Of a DNA stretch of 64,000 nt, positions 16,708 through 26,787 are shown piece after piece. The DNA is from Rhizobium sp. SL86. Lineage in GTDB: Bacteria > Pseudomonadota > Alphaproteobacteria > Rhizobiales > Rhizobiaceae. Made by a program: the position numbers and the translations under genes. Where the stretch lies: positions 124,001 to 188,000 of the forward strand of contig NZ_JAPPRJ010000002.1 of assembly GCF_026672545.1 (NCBI RefSeq). Direction: 5' to 3'. The first letter of the stretch is position 1. Each line of letters starts with the position of its first letter. The notes beneath the pieces were generated by a model. That model saw nothing but the letters and a program-made list of their open reading frames with translations. It was not told the DNA's origin and ran no database searches.

Positions 16708-17880
16708 ATGCCGGTTGTGACGGCTCTTTCATCGAAGGCTCGGCAGAACGGAGCGTCCGCGCGCCGAACCGCCAGACGCCTCTTTGCCTGCGGCGCCGTT
16801 ACCATCACGCTGTCGCTGACCGGCTGCGCCTCGGCCGACAAGGGCCTGCTGCAGCCGATCGAAAAGACTGACACGCAAGCCAAGCAACTCACGATGCTAG
16901 CGGTAACCACCCGCAAGCCCGAGCCCGGCAAGACGGGTTTCATGTTCGGCCACGAGCGCGACAGCACCGTGCATTTCGTTCGTCTGACCATGTCGATGCC
17001 GAAAGGCCGCGAAGCCGGGACTTTGCCGGTGTCGACCAGCAACCCGGACCCGAAGACGGACATCACGCTCCTCAACGCCACGCCGCTCAGCTATGCGCAG
17101 TTCAAGGCGGAAACGGCGATGCCCAAGACCACGGCGGGGAAAGCGGCGAACCGCGCCATGATCTTCACCCACGGTTTCAACACGCGCTTCGACCAGGCCG
17201 CCGTTCGCTATGCGCAGATCATCGAGGACACCGGTTTCGATGGCCGGCCCATCCTGTTCAGCTGGCCCTCGCACGGCATTCCGACCGGCTACGGCTACGA
17301 CAAGGATTCCGCCAATTACAGCCGCGACGCCCTGCAACAGCTGATCGACGGTCTGGCGAGGGAAAAGAGCCTGGAGCGGGTCGATATCTTCGCCCATTCC
17401 ATGGGCACCTGGCTGACGATGGAGACCCTGCGCCAGATGGCGCTGTCGAAGGATAAGGCAGCGCTTGATCGCATCGGAACCGTCATCCTTGCGGCACCGG
17501 ACATCGATCTCGACGTCTTCCGCACCCAGGTCAGCCAGCTTGGTCCCCTCAGCCAGCGCATCAAGGTCTACGTATCTGCCGATGACCGCGCGCTGCAACT
17601 GTCGCGCCGCCTCTTCGGCGGCAAGATCCGCGCCGGCGAGACGACCGATCTCGCCCAGTTTCGGGCGCTCGGCATCGAGGCCTACGACATTTCCGAGGTC
17701 AAGGGCGGTTTCGGCAAGAACCACAACAAGGCCTTTGGCGATGGCCAGACCATCGCCAGCATCGGCCAAAGCCTGTCCAATCGCCCGGGCCTCATTTCGT
17801 CCAGCCTGCAGCAACTGGTGGTCGCAGTGCCGAGGCTGGACGACGCCCTGCTGATCGCGACCGACCAGAACAAGCTTTGA
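16708..17880 (+). CDS. DUF900 alpha/beta-hydrolase lipoprotein
   Basis: 390 residues from the ATG at 16708 (GGAG 7 bases upstream); the same open frame upstream overlaps mscS and is not coding. The signal ends in the lipobox SLTGC, so it is probably lipid-anchored. The hydrolase core starts near residue 150 with AMIFTHGFNTRFDQA (oxyanion region), then LFSWPSHG and nucleophile elbow FAHSMGTW, where Ala replaces the first Gly of GxSxG. These are the marks of DUF900 (COG4782) hydrolases. A catalytic His is likely near KNHNKAF. Substrate unknown; perhaps an envelope lipid or ester. Confidence 0.85.
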   Translation: MPVVTALSSKARQNGASARRTARRLFACGAVTITLSLTGCASADKGLLQPIEKTDTQAKQLTMLAVTTRKPEPGKTGFMFGHERDSTVHFVRLTMSMPKGREAGTLPVSTSNPDPKTDITLLNATPLSYAQFKAETAMPKTTAGKAANRAMIFTHGFNTRFDQAAVRYAQIIEDTGFDGRPILFSWPSHGIPTGYGYDKDSANYSRDALQQLIDGLAREKSLERVDIFAHSMGTWLTMETLRQMALSKDKAALDRIGTVILAAPDIDLDVFRTQVSQLGPLSQRIKVYVSADDRALQLSRRLFGGKIRAGETTDLAQFRALGIEAYDISEVKGGFGKNHNKAFGDGQTIASIGQSLSNRPGLISSSLQQLVVAVPRLDDALLIATDQNKL

Positions 17881-17917
17881 CAACAGCCCGCATGTCTCAG
17901 AACCGAGGAGAACCAGC

Positions 17918-18202
17918 ATGACCATCCGCAATAACATCACCGCCGCCCTGACGTCGGCCTTTGTCCTTCTCGCACCGCTCGCCGCTGAGGCGCAGCAGGA
18001 AGCCTTCATGGCTGCCGACAAAAACGGCGACACGAAGCTCGATTCCAGTGAGTTCAAGACCTTCATCGACGGGCTTGCCGCCTCCGGCAATCCGATGGCC
18101 ACAAAGATCAAGGGTGCAGGTCGGTATGGGCTGGCCTTCGGCCGCATCGACAAGGACAAAAACGGTCTTCTGACGCCGGCGGAACTTTCCGCCCTGAAGT
18201 GA
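17918..18202 (+). CDS. Periplasmic EF-hand protein
   Basis: 94 residues with a signal peptide ending AEA (about residue 24). Two EF-hand calcium loops are visible: DKNGDTKLDSSEF (about 33-45) and DKDKNGLLTPAEL (about 78-90), each with Asp/Asn/Asp at positions 1, 3 and 5 and Glu at 12. A small exported two-EF-hand protein could act as a calcium sensor or buffer. It has a GAGGAG ribosome site and is 37 bases after the lipoprotein and 27 before the RND adaptor gene, so it is probably cotranscribed with the pump. Confidence 0.8.
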   Translation: MTIRNNITAALTSAFVLLAPLAAEAQQEAFMAADKNGDTKLDSSEFKTFIDGLAASGNPMATKIKGAGRYGLAFGRIDKDKNGLLTPAELSALK

Positions 18203-18229
18203 GAGGCGGCTCCGCCTGGAGGCTTGATC

Positions 18230-19339
18230 ATGAACCGCCTGATTGCCGCGCTGGGAATTTTCTCTTCCCTCACCCTGTCACCTTGGTCAGCCTCTGCAGA
18301 CGAGGTCAGGCGCAAGGTGGTCATCGAAACGCCGAAGCCTGCCGATATCACCCGCTATCTGCAGTCGACGGGATCGTTCAGCGCCGTCAATGCGGTCGAT
18401 CTGGTCGCCCGCGTCTCGGGTACGCTGGAGGAGGTGCGGTTCCGCGATGGCGATTTCGTCCGCAAGGGCGAGACCGTCTTCGTTATCGAGCCCGAGCCCT
18501 ACCGGATCAGCCTCCTGACAGCGGAAGCGGATCTGAAACAACAGCAGGCGAACCTGGAACAGGCGCTGGCCAATGCCGCCCGGCAGGAAACACTGTCGGC
18601 CCGGCAGGTGGTCTCCGAAAGTACGCGGGAAAGTGCCGACACCCAGAAGCGTGTTGCCGAGGCACAGGTGACGGCGGCAGAAGCAAAACTCCGGTCTGCC
18701 GCCCTCAATCTGTCCTACACGGAGGTGAAGGCGCCGTTCGACGGCATTCTCGGCGCACGCACCGCCGATCCCGGCGCCTATATCAACGCGGCCTCGGCGC
18801 CGAAACTTGCAGTACTGATCCAGCCCGACCCGCTGCACTTAAGCTTTTCCGCCACGGAGCAGGAGGTGATCCTGATCCGCAAGGCGCTGTCCGGACGCAA
18901 GATCACCCCAGGCGAGGGCAATCCGATCCGCGTCGAGGCTGCCCTGTCCGAGGCAGGCGGTTATTCCTATGCCGGAGCGCTCGACTATATCGCGCCCGAG
19001 ATCGATCGCGACACCGGAACGCTGACCCTTCGGGCGCTCTTTCCCAACCCGGATCGTTTTCTCTCGTCCGGCATGTTTGCAAGGGTACGGATCCCGCTCG
19101 ATACACGCCGCGTCGTGACGGTTCCCGAACGGGCGATCACAAGCCTTCAGGGCACCCACAGCGTTTTCGTGGTGGCGGACCAAGGCGTGGTGCAGCAGCG
19201 CAAGGTGGCGCTCGGCGACAAAACCCCCGACGGCCGGCGCGAAATCCTCTCCGGCATCGGTGAGGCGGACCGCGTCGTGACGCTCGGTCTCGCGGGCTTA
19301 CGCCCCGGCCAGGCGGTCGAGATCGTTGACCAGATCTGA
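18230..19339 (+). CDS. RND efflux periplasmic adaptor (membrane fusion protein)
   Basis: 369 residues from the ATG at 18230 (GAGG 8 bases upstream). A signal peptide (to about 23) precedes the HlyD/AcrA-type layout: barrel-sandwich half (VSGTLEEVRFRDGDFVRKGE), an alpha-hairpin with a Gln/Ala-rich coiled coil (about 90-145), the second lipoyl half (YTEVKAPFDGILG), a beta barrel and a membrane-proximal domain (VPERAITSLQG). It links the inner-membrane pump to an outer-membrane channel. The pump gene follows directly. No TolC-like gene is in the window, so an outer-membrane partner must be encoded elsewhere. Confidence 0.9.
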   Translation: MNRLIAALGIFSSLTLSPWSASADEVRRKVVIETPKPADITRYLQSTGSFSAVNAVDLVARVSGTLEEVRFRDGDFVRKGETVFVIEPEPYRISLLTAEADLKQQQANLEQALANAARQETLSARQVVSESTRESADTQKRVAEAQVTAAEAKLRSAALNLSYTEVKAPFDGILGARTADPGAYINAASAPKLAVLIQPDPLHLSFSATEQEVILIRKALSGRKITPGEGNPIRVEAALSEAGGYSYAGALDYIAPEIDRDTGTLTLRALFPNPDRFLSSGMFARVRIPLDTRRVVTVPERAITSLQGTHSVFVVADQGVVQQRKVALGDKTPDGRREILSGIGEADRVVTLGLAGLRPGQAVEIVDQI

Positions 19340-19372
19340 CAATTCCAAACCTGTCCCACAGGGAGTGCCGCA

Positions 19373-22300
19373 ATGGCCCGATTTTTCATCGATCGCCCGG
19401 TTCTGGCAAATGTCATCGCCATCCTGACGATCATCTTGGGGCTGGTGGCGATGGTGCGCCTGCCGGTCGCCCAGTATCCGAATGTCGTGCCGCCCTCGAT
19501 CCAGGTGACGGCGCGTTATCCCGGTGCCAATGCGGAAACCATCGTCCAGGATGTGGCGCTTCCGATCGAAAGCCGCGTCAACGGCGTCGAGGGCATGCTC
19601 TACATGCAGTCGACCGCGACCAGCGATGGTGCCTATACGCTGACCGTCACCTTCGCCATCGGCACCGATCCGGACGAGGCGCAGATCCTGGTGCAGAACC
19701 GCGTGGCCGGTGCCGTGCCGCTCCTGCCGGATGCGGTTCAGTCGCAGGGCGTGCAGACCGCCAAACGCTCCACCTCCATTCTGGCGATCGTCGCACTGAC
19801 CTCCGACAATCCCGACCATGACAGCCTGTTCATGGCCAATTACGGCACAATCAGCCTGGTGGATGAAATTGCCCGCGTGCCGGGCATCGGCGCCGTTAAT
19901 GTCTTCGGCTCGGGAAGTTACGCGGTCCGCATCTGGATGGACCCGCAGACAATGGCCGCCCGCGGCCTGGTGCCCTCCGATGTCATGTCCGCCATCCGCC
20001 AGCAGAGCCGCACTTCGTCCGCCGGACAACTGGCGCTTCCCCCGGTGCCGGCCGGACAGGAGTTCCAGTACACGCTGAAGCTCGCCTCGAAGCTCGAAGA
20101 CGTGCAGGATTTCTCCAACATCATCCTGAAGGTGGGCGCCGGAGGCGAAATCGTCCGGCTGGGCGACGTGGCGCGCATCGAGCTTGGCGCGCAACAATAC
20201 AGCCAGCAATTTGCCATCGACGGAAAGCCTGCGGCGGGCCTTGCACTGTTCCTGCTGCCGGACGCGAACGCGCTCGAAACGATTGGCGCCGTGAAGGCGC
20301 GGATGGCCGAACTTTCCAAACAGTTTCCGCAAGGCCTCGACTATTCCGTGCCCTTCGACACGACGCTCTTCGTTTCCGCCGCGATCGGCGATGTCTACCA
20401 TACGCTGGTCGAGGCCGCCGTTCTGGTGCTGCTGGTCATTCTGCTGTTCCTGCAGAACTGGCGGGCGACGCTCGTGCCGGCGACCACGGTTCCGGTCACC
20501 ATCATCGGTGCCTTCGCAGCTCTCGCCCTCTTCGGTTTTTCCATCAATCTCTCCACGCTGTTCGCCATCATTCTGGCGATCGGCATTGTCGTGGATGACG
20601 CGATCGTGGTGGTCGAAGCGGCCGCCAAACATATCGAGGCGGGGGTTGCACCACGGGAGGCGGCCGCGCGTGCGATGGACGAGCTGTTTGGCCCTATCAT
20701 CGGCATCACGCTGGTCCTGCTCGCCGTCTTCCTGCCGGCCTCCTTCCTGCCGGGGCTTAGCGGCGAACTGTACCGACAGTTCTCGCTGGTGATCGCCGCC
20801 ACCGCGTTGATCAGCGCCGTCAACGCCGTGACGCTGAAGCCGACGCAATGTGCCCTGTGGCTGAAGCCGCATGTCGAAGGACGACGCAAGAACTTTGTCT
20901 ATCGCGGTTTCGATGTCGTCTATGGCGGGCTGGAGCGCCTTTATATCCGCCTGATCCGCCGGATGATCGGCTTCAGTCTCGTTCTTTCGCTGCTGGCTCT
21001 GCTGCTGGCTGGCCTCGCCGTGGCCCTGCTGGCACGCGTTCCGACCGCCTTCCTGCCGATCGAGGATCAGGGCTATTTCCTGGTCTCGGTCCAGTTGCCG
21101 GAAGGCGCCTCGCTGGAACGAACGGCGACGGCACTCGAGGATGTGCGACGGCGCGTCGGGGACATGAATGTGGTCGAGACCGTAGTGGCGATCAGCGGGC
21201 TTTCGGCGCTGAACGGCAACGCCAGCCTTGCCAATGCCGGCGTCGCCTACGTCATCCTCAAGGACTGGAGCTTACGGGCAGAAGGCGAGGATCTCCTGTC
21301 GCTCTACACCCTGCTGCGGGACAGGCTCGGCAACCTGCCCGACGGGCAGGCGCTCGTCCTGCCGCCGCCACCGATCCAGGGGATCGGCAATGCCGCGGGT
21401 TTTGCGCTGCAGATCCAGTCGCGCGACGGCAATTTCGACTATGAACGTCTGGCCGAGCTGGGCGCAACAGTCGCCCGGACTGCAGCCAGCGAACCGACAT
21501 TCCGCGAGGCCTTCAGCCCGTTCCGGGCCGATGCGCCGCAATATGCCGTGCTGATCGACCGGGTGAAGGCGCACAGCCGCAACGTCGATGTCGGCCAGGC
21601 CTATGATACGGTCGGACACTATATCGGCTCGTCCTATGCCGGGCAGATCAACCTGTTCGGGCGCGTCTTTCAGGTCTATGTGCAGGCGGATGCGGAACGG
21701 CGCATCAGCGTCTCGGATCTTGAGCAACTGCGGCTCAGAAGCGCCACCGGCCAGATGGTGCCGCTCGGCGCCATTGCCGAGGTCGAGGCCGTCATCGGCC
21801 CTGCCCTTGTCAGCCTCTATAATCTTTATCCCTCCGCGCAGATCATTGGCTCGCAGGCGGCCGGCTTTTCGACTGGCCAGGCTCTCGACCGCCTGGACGA
21901 GATCACCAAAGAGCTGCTGCCCGAGGGCTATTCGAAGGAATGGACGGCGGTCTCCTACCAGGAGCGTGTGCTCGGCGGGCAGATCTATCTCGTTTATGCG
22001 CTGAGCCTTCTCCTCGTCTATATCGTGTTGGCCGGACAATATGAAAGCTGGTGGGCGCCGATCAGCATCATCGCCACCGTACCCCTGGCGCTGATCGGCA
22101 CGGCGCTGACGCTGCTCGCTGCCAAGGCCTCGGTCAATCTCTACACCCAGATCGGCCTCGTGCTGCTGATTGCGCTTTCCGCCAAGAACGCGATCCTGAT
22201 CGTCGAGACGGGACGCCATCTGCGCTTCAAGGAAGGCCGCAGCATCATGGACGCGGCGCTCGAAGCCGCGGGGTCCCGCTTCCGTCCGATCCTGATGACC

Positions 22301-22504
22301 TCGATCGCCTTCATCCTGGGCGTCGTGCCGCTGGTACTCCAGACGGGTGCAGGTGCGAGCGCCCAGAAGTCGATCGGCATCGCGGTGCTCACCGGCATGC
22401 TGGGATCGACCTGCCTCACCGTCGTCTTCGTGCCGCCCTTTTTCGTCATCCTGCAACGGATCGAGGAGTACTTCCGTAAGACGCCGGTGACGGAAGGCCA
22501 TTGA
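19373..22504 (+). CDS. RND efflux pump inner-membrane transporter (AcrB/MexB-type)
   Basis: 1043 residues, normal for HAE1-family pumps. It begins MARFFIDRPVLANV as in AcrB-type proteins. The proton-relay pair is intact in helix 4 (GIVVDDAIVVVEA), and the helix 10 Lys is in LSAKNAILIVE. Two large periplasmic loops and 12 helices are readable. It exports drugs, detergents or other amphiphiles by proton antiport as a trimer with the upstream adaptor. No TetR-type repressor is beside it. It is probably the last gene of the 16708-22504 unit; palindromic repeats follow. Confidence 0.92.
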   Translation: MARFFIDRPVLANVIAILTIILGLVAMVRLPVAQYPNVVPPSIQVTARYPGANAETIVQDVALPIESRVNGVEGMLYMQSTATSDGAYTLTVTFAIGTDPDEAQILVQNRVAGAVPLLPDAVQSQGVQTAKRSTSILAIVALTSDNPDHDSLFMANYGTISLVDEIARVPGIGAVNVFGSGSYAVRIWMDPQTMAARGLVPSDVMSAIRQQSRTSSAGQLALPPVPAGQEFQYTLKLASKLEDVQDFSNIILKVGAGGEIVRLGDVARIELGAQQYSQQFAIDGKPAAGLALFLLPDANALETIGAVKARMAELSKQFPQGLDYSVPFDTTLFVSAAIGDVYHTLVEAAVLVLLVILLFLQNWRATLVPATTVPVTIIGAFAALALFGFSINLSTLFAIILAIGIVVDDAIVVVEAAAKHIEAGVAPREAAARAMDELFGPIIGITLVLLAVFLPASFLPGLSGELYRQFSLVIAATALISAVNAVTLKPTQCALWLKPHVEGRRKNFVYRGFDVVYGGLERLYIRLIRRMIGFSLVLSLLALLLAGLAVALLARVPTAFLPIEDQGYFLVSVQLPEGASLERTATALEDVRRRVGDMNVVETVVAISGLSALNGNASLANAGVAYVILKDWSLRAEGEDLLSLYTLLRDRLGNLPDGQALVLPPPPIQGIGNAAGFALQIQSRDGNFDYERLAELGATVARTAASEPTFREAFSPFRADAPQYAVLIDRVKAHSRNVDVGQAYDTVGHYIGSSYAGQINLFGRVFQVYVQADAERRISVSDLEQLRLRSATGQMVPLGAIAEVEAVIGPALVSLYNLYPSAQIIGSQAAGFSTGQALDRLDEITKELLPEGYSKEWTAVSYQERVLGGQIYLVYALSLLLVYIVLAGQYESWWAPISIIATVPLALIGTALTLLAAKASVNLYTQIGLVLLIALSAKNAILIVETGRHLRFKEGRSIMDAALEAAGSRFRPILMTSIAFILGVVPLVLQTGAGASAQKSIGIAVLTGMLGSTCLTVVFVPPFFVILQRIEEYFRKTPVTEGH

Positions 22505-22828
22505 CCAGCCCTTCAACGTTGCGGCGGGCAAGAGAGTGCCTCGACTCTCCCTCTCCCCGTCATGACGGGGAGAAGGTCGCAGCAGCGGGATGAGGGGCAA
22601 CTGGAAAATATTACCGGTAATTTGGCCTCTCACCCCAGCCCTCTCCCCGTAAGCGGGGAGAGGGGAAAAAACGCCGCGACTGATCGATTCCTCGTTTTGC
22701 CGGCATGCCGATGGACACCCCGACCGGCTGCATCCTTATCTTTTCCTTATGCGGACGAGATCTCTTCCCCATCGAAACCTGACGCTGATCGGGACTAGGT
22801 TTTTCCTGAACCAACAGGAGAAACGGAC
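22505..22828. other. Intergenic region between the RND pump and kdp
   Basis: 324 bases without a supported gene. The first part holds two REP-like palindromes (22552-22573 and 22639-22664). The second part should hold the kdp promoter, but I see no convincing -35/-10 pair or KdpE site. An AGGAG lies at 22815-22820 before the first kdp reading frame. Confidence 0.5.
22552..22664. repeat. Pair of REP-like CTCTCCCCG palindromes
   Basis: The first unit (22552-22573) is a perfect 22-base palindrome of TCTCCCCGTCA and its complement. The second (22639-22664) has 11-bp arms CCCTCTCCCCG around TAAG. Both share the CTCTCCCCG arm and are 65 bases apart, in the style of intergenic REP/BIME elements common in rhizobial genomes. 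Neither is followed by a T-run on the plus strand. Confidence 0.6.
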
Positions 22829-22912
22829 ATGTCCGACCTCATCTTCCTCGCGCTTGGCAGCGGCACGCTTCTCGTGCTGGCGCTCTATGCGCGCGCCCTC
22901 GACCGGTTGTGA
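22829..22912 (+). CDS. 27-residue membrane peptide preceding kdpF
   Basis: A short frame of 27 residues starts 8 bases after AGGAG and encodes one hydrophobic helix (about residues 4-20) ending in the charged tail YARALDRL. It lies 10 bases upstream of kdpF. I recall similar tiny peptides ending C/L-D-R-L ahead of kdp genes in other bacteria, usually unannotated. A single-pass helix in this position suggests a second accessory subunit of the Kdp complex, but this is inference. Codon use and ribosome site support translation. Confidence 0.6.
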   Translation: MSDLIFLALGSGTLLVLALYARALDRL

Positions 22913-22922
22913 GGCAGGCGCC

Positions 22923-23009
22923 ATGCTTGAACCACTCTTCGGTCTCGCCGTGGCGCTTGGCCTCGGCATTTATCTCGTGGTCACGCTTCTGCGGCCCGAG
23001 CGCTTCTGA
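22923..23009 (+). CDS. kdpF: Kdp K+-transporting ATPase subunit F
   Basis: 28 residues forming one membrane helix (LFGLAVALGLGIYLVVTLL) with the typical tail LRPERF. E. coli KdpF is a 29-residue helix that stabilises the KdpABC complex. It lies directly before kdpA (18 bases). The ribosome site (AGG in GAGGCAGG) is modest. Confidence 0.85.
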   Translation: MLEPLFGLAVALGLGIYLVVTLLRPERF

Positions 23010-23027
23010 TCATCCAGGAGAATTTTC

Positions 23028-24737
23028 ATGACCATCATCGGGTGGCTGCAGATCAGCCTCCTCTTCCTCGCCGTGCTCATCGCCATCAAGCCATTGGGTC
23101 TCTACATGGCCAAGGTCTTTGCCGGCGAGCGCACCCTCCTCTCTCCCGTGCTTTGGCGTGTCGAGAATGACCTCTATCGCCTGTCCGGCATACGGGCTGA
23201 CAAAGAGCAGAGCTGGCTGGCCTATACGCTTGCCATGCTGGCCTTCTCGCTTGCCGGCTTCGTGGCGCTTTATGCCATCCTGCGTCTGCAGGCCTATCTG
23301 CCGCTCAACCCGCAGGGTTTTGCCGCCGTTCCGCCGGATCTGGCCTTCAACACGGCGGTCTCCTTCGTCACCAACACGAACTGGCAAAACTATGGGGGCG
23401 AAACGACGCTCAGCCATTTCAGCCAGATGGCAGGCCTGACGGTGCAGAACTTCGTCTCGGCTGCCACCGGCATGGCGCTTGCCATCGCCTTTACCCGGGC
23501 ACTTGCCCGTTCGAAAATCGCAACGCTCGGCAATTTCTGGGTCGATCTCACCCGCGCCACCCTCTACGTGCTGCTGCCGATTGCGTTTCTGATCGCGATC
23601 GCCTTCGTCGCCATGGGGCTGCCGCAGACCCTTGATGCATCCGTCAGTGCCACGACACTCGAGGGTGCCAACCAGGTCATCTCGCTCGGACCGGTCGCGT
23701 CCCAGGAGGCGATCAAGCAGCTCGGCACAAATGGCGGCGGCTTTTTCAACGTCAATGCCGCGCACCCGTTCGAAAATCCGACCGCCTGGTCGAACTATCT
23801 CAACATCTTCGCCATGCTGTCGCTGTCGTCAGCGCTGGTCTACACCTTTGGCCAGATGGTCGGGAACCGCCGCCAAGGCTGGGCTCTCATTGCTGCCATT
23901 GCCGTACTGCTGGTCTCCGGCGTTGCGGTCACCTACTGGGCCGAAGCTGCAGGCAATCCGATCCTGACCGCACTCGGCGTCGATCCCGCACTTGGCAACA
24001 TGGAGGGCAAGGAAATCCGCTTCGGCCAGGCCATGACGGCGCTTTATGCGGCGGTCACGACGGGCCTTTCGGATGGCGGCGTCAACGGCATGCACGGTTC
24101 CTTCACCGGCCTTGGCGGCCTTGTGCCGATGTTCCTGATCCAGCTCGGCGAGGTTCTGCCAGGCGGCGTCGGTTCCGGCCTCTACGGCCTGCTGGTCTTT
24201 GCGCTTCTGTCGGTCTTCGTTGCAGGGCTCATGGTCGGCCGCACGCCGGAATTCCTCGGCAAGAAGATCGAAGCGCGCGAGATGAAGTTCGCCATGCTCG
24301 CCGTCCTCATCCTGCCGCTCGCCATTCTCGGCTTCACGGCCGTGTCGGCCATCCTGCCGGTGGCAGTTGCGAGCATCGGGACTGCCGGTCCGCACGGTCT
24401 GTCGGAAATCCTCTACGCCTTCACGTCAGCTGCAGGCAATAACGGCTCGGCCTTCGGCGGCCTCAGCGGCAACACCGTCTGGTACAACACGACGCTCGGC
24501 ATCGCCATGCTGCTTGGCCGCTTTGCCTATGTCGTGCCCGTCATGGCGATTGCCGGCTCGCTCGCCGCGAAAGTCAAGGCGCCGGCCTCCGCCGGCACCT
24601 TCCCCACCGATGGCCCGCTCTTCGTCGGCCTGCTGATCGGCATCATCCTCATTCTCGGTGGCCTGCAGTTCTTTCCGGCGCTGGCGCTCGGTCCGATTGC
24701 CGAACATTTCTCCATGCTGGCCGGCCAAACCTTCTGA
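23028..24737 (+). CDS. kdpA: Kdp K+-transporting ATPase subunit A (channel-like)
   Basis: 569 residues with about ten membrane helices. The Gly-rich selectivity-filter loops typical of the SKT superfamily are visible ([63 protein letters not shown]). KdpA binds and conducts K+ with micromolar affinity, energised by KdpB. CCAGGAG is a strong ribosome site. It is the second gene of the kdpFABCDE operon and has normal length. Confidence 0.97.
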   Translation: MTIIGWLQISLLFLAVLIAIKPLGLYMAKVFAGERTLLSPVLWRVENDLYRLSGIRADKEQSWLAYTLAMLAFSLAGFVALYAILRLQAYLPLNPQGFAAVPPDLAFNTAVSFVTNTNWQNYGGETTLSHFSQMAGLTVQNFVSAATGMALAIAFTRALARSKIATLGNFWVDLTRATLYVLLPIAFLIAIAFVAMGLPQTLDASVSATTLEGANQVISLGPVASQEAIKQLGTNGGGFFNVNAAHPFENPTAWSNYLNIFAMLSLSSALVYTFGQMVGNRRQGWALIAAIAVLLVSGVAVTYWAEAAGNPILTALGVDPALGNMEGKEIRFGQAMTALYAAVTTGLSDGGVNGMHGSFTGLGGLVPMFLIQLGEVLPGGVGSGLYGLLVFALLSVFVAGLMVGRTPEFLGKKIEAREMKFAMLAVLILPLAILGFTAVSAILPVAVASIGTAGPHGLSEILYAFTSAAGNNGSAFGGLSGNTVWYNTTLGIAMLLGRFAYVVPVMAIAGSLAAKVKAPASAGTFPTDGPLFVGLLIGIILILGGLQFFPALALGPIAEHFSMLAGQTF

Positions 24738-24748
24738 AGGAACTTTCC

Positions 24749-26785
24749 ATGTCCAAGGAACATCAGGCGTCCAGCCTCCTTGATTCCAAAATCCTCGTGC
24801 CGGCGGCCCGTGACGCGGTCCGCAAGCTTGACCCCCGCCAGCTCGTCCGCAATCCGGTGATCTTCGTCACCGAAGTCGTGGCCGCAGTCGTCACGGTTCT
24901 CTTTGTCCGCGATCTGGTCATTTCACCGGCCGCAGCCGGATTTTCCGGCCAGATTGCCGCCTGGCTCTGGTTCACCGTGCTGTTTGCCACGTTTGCAGAA
25001 GCCGTTGCCGAAGGCCGCGGTCGTGCGCAGGCCGACAGCCTGAAAAAGACCAAGTCGGATCTGGTGGCCCGCAGGCTCAAGCCGGACGGCAGCACGGACA
25101 CGATCCCCGCCTCCGGTCTCAAGGTGGGAGATATCGTCCTCGTCGCCGCCGGCGAACTGATCCCCGGCGATGGCGAGGTGATCGCTGGTGTCGCCTCCGT
25201 CAACGAAAGCGCCATCACCGGCGAGTCCGCCCCTGTCATCCGCGAATCCGGCGGCGACCGTTCGGCCGTCACCGGTGGCACGCAGGTTCTCTCGGACGAG
25301 ATCCGCGTGAAGATCACGGTCGCCCCCGGCTCGTCCTTTGTCGACCGGATGATTGCGCTGATCGAGGGGGCACAGCGCCAGAAAACGCCGAACGAGATCG
25401 CGCTGTCGATCCTGCTGTCGGGCCTGACGCTGATCTTCCTTTTCGTCTGCGTGGCGATCTGGGGGCTCGCCGGTTATTCCGGCACCGTGCTCTCGGTCAC
25501 GGTGCTGGCAGCGCTGCTCGTGACGCTCATCCCGACCACGATCGGCGGACTTCTGTCGGCGATCGGCATTGCCGGCATGGACCGGCTGGTGCGCTTCAAC
25601 GTGATTGCCACCTCCGGCCGCGCGGTGGAGGCGGCCGGCGACGTCGATACGCTTCTCCTCGACAAGACCGGCACGATCACCTTCGGCAACCGGATGGCCA
25701 GCGATTTTCTGGCAGCGCCCGGGGTGACCGCCGGGGAGCTTGCCGAAGCGGCCCTGCTGGCCAGCCTGTCCGACGAAACCCCGGAGGGCCGATCCGTCGT
25801 GGCGCTGGCGACCGGAGAATTCGGTGTCGCTATGCCCAGAGCTGAATTCGATGCAGTGATCGGCTTCACCGCCGAAACACGCCTCTCCGGCGTCGACCAG
25901 GGCGGACGCCGCCTGCGCAAGGGCGCCGTCGATGCGGTGCTGAAATTTGCCGGCCTTGCCGACCAAGATGTGCCGGCAGAATTCCGCCGCGCGGTCGACC
26001 AGATCGCCCGGACCGGCGGCACGCCGCTCGCCGTTGCCGATGGGAACCGGCTGCTCGGCGCCATCCACCTCAAGGACGTCGTCAAGCCCGGCATCAAGGA
26101 GCGTTTCGCGGCGCTGCGCGCCATGGGTATCCGCACCGTTATGGTGACCGGCGACAATCCGGTAACGGCAGCGGCCATTGCTTCCGAAGCCGGTGTCGAT
26201 GACTATCTGGCCCAGGCAACGCCGGAGGACAAACTCGCTTATATCCGCCGCGAACAGCAGGGTGGCCGCCTGATCGCCATGTGCGGCGACGGCACCAATG
26301 ACGCGCCGGCACTCGCCCAGGCCGATGTTGGCGTCGCGATGCAGACCGGAACCCAAGCCGCCCGCGAGGCCGCGAATATGGTGGACCTCGATTCCAGCCC
26401 GACGAAGCTGATCGAGATCGTCGAGATCGGCAAACAGCTCCTGATGACGCGCGGGTCGTTGACGACGTTTTCGATCGCCAACGATGTGGCCAAATATTTC
26501 GCCATCATCCCCGCGCTGTTCGTGGCGACCTATCCGGCGCTTGATACCCTCAACATCATGCGTCTCACCTCGCCGCAATCGGCCATCCTGTCTGCGGTGA
26601 TCTTCAATGCGCTGATCATCGTTGCGCTCATCCCGCTTGCCTTGAAGGGGGTTGCCTATCGCCCGGCTGGTGCCGCGGCACTGCTGCGTCGCAACCTCTT
26701 CGTCTACGGCCTTGGTGGCCTCGTTCTTCCCTTCGCCGGCATCAAGGTCATCGACCTTGCCGTCAGCACCCTTCATCTGGTGTAA
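24749..26785 (+). CDS. kdpB: Kdp K+-transporting ATPase subunit B (P-type ATPase)
   Basis: 678 residues. All P-type motifs are present: actuator ITGESAP, phosphorylation site [10 protein letters not shown] with Asp305, nucleotide-binding VTGDNP and hinge [21 protein letters not shown]. It hydrolyses ATP to power K+ uptake through KdpA. Seven helices surround the cytoplasmic domains. It is 11 bases after kdpA and 2 before kdpC, so the subunits are translationally linked. Confidence 0.97.
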   Translation: MSKEHQASSLLDSKILVPAARDAVRKLDPRQLVRNPVIFVTEVVAAVVTVLFVRDLVISPAAAGFSGQIAAWLWFTVLFATFAEAVAEGRGRAQADSLKKTKSDLVARRLKPDGSTDTIPASGLKVGDIVLVAAGELIPGDGEVIAGVASVNESAITGESAPVIRESGGDRSAVTGGTQVLSDEIRVKITVAPGSSFVDRMIALIEGAQRQKTPNEIALSILLSGLTLIFLFVCVAIWGLAGYSGTVLSVTVLAALLVTLIPTTIGGLLSAIGIAGMDRLVRFNVIATSGRAVEAAGDVDTLLLDKTGTITFGNRMASDFLAAPGVTAGELAEAALLASLSDETPEGRSVVALATGEFGVAMPRAEFDAVIGFTAETRLSGVDQGGRRLRKGAVDAVLKFAGLADQDVPAEFRRAVDQIARTGGTPLAVADGNRLLGAIHLKDVVKPGIKERFAALRAMGIRTVMVTGDNPVTAAAIASEAGVDDYLAQATPEDKLAYIRREQQGGRLIAMCGDGTNDAPALAQADVGVAMQTGTQAAREAANMVDLDSSPTKLIEIVEIGKQLLMTRGSLTTFSIANDVAKYFAIIPALFVATYPALDTLNIMRLTSPQSAILSAVIFNALIIVALIPLALKGVAYRPAGAAALLRRNLFVYGLGGLVLPFAGIKVIDLAVSTLHLV

Positions 26786-26787
26786 CC

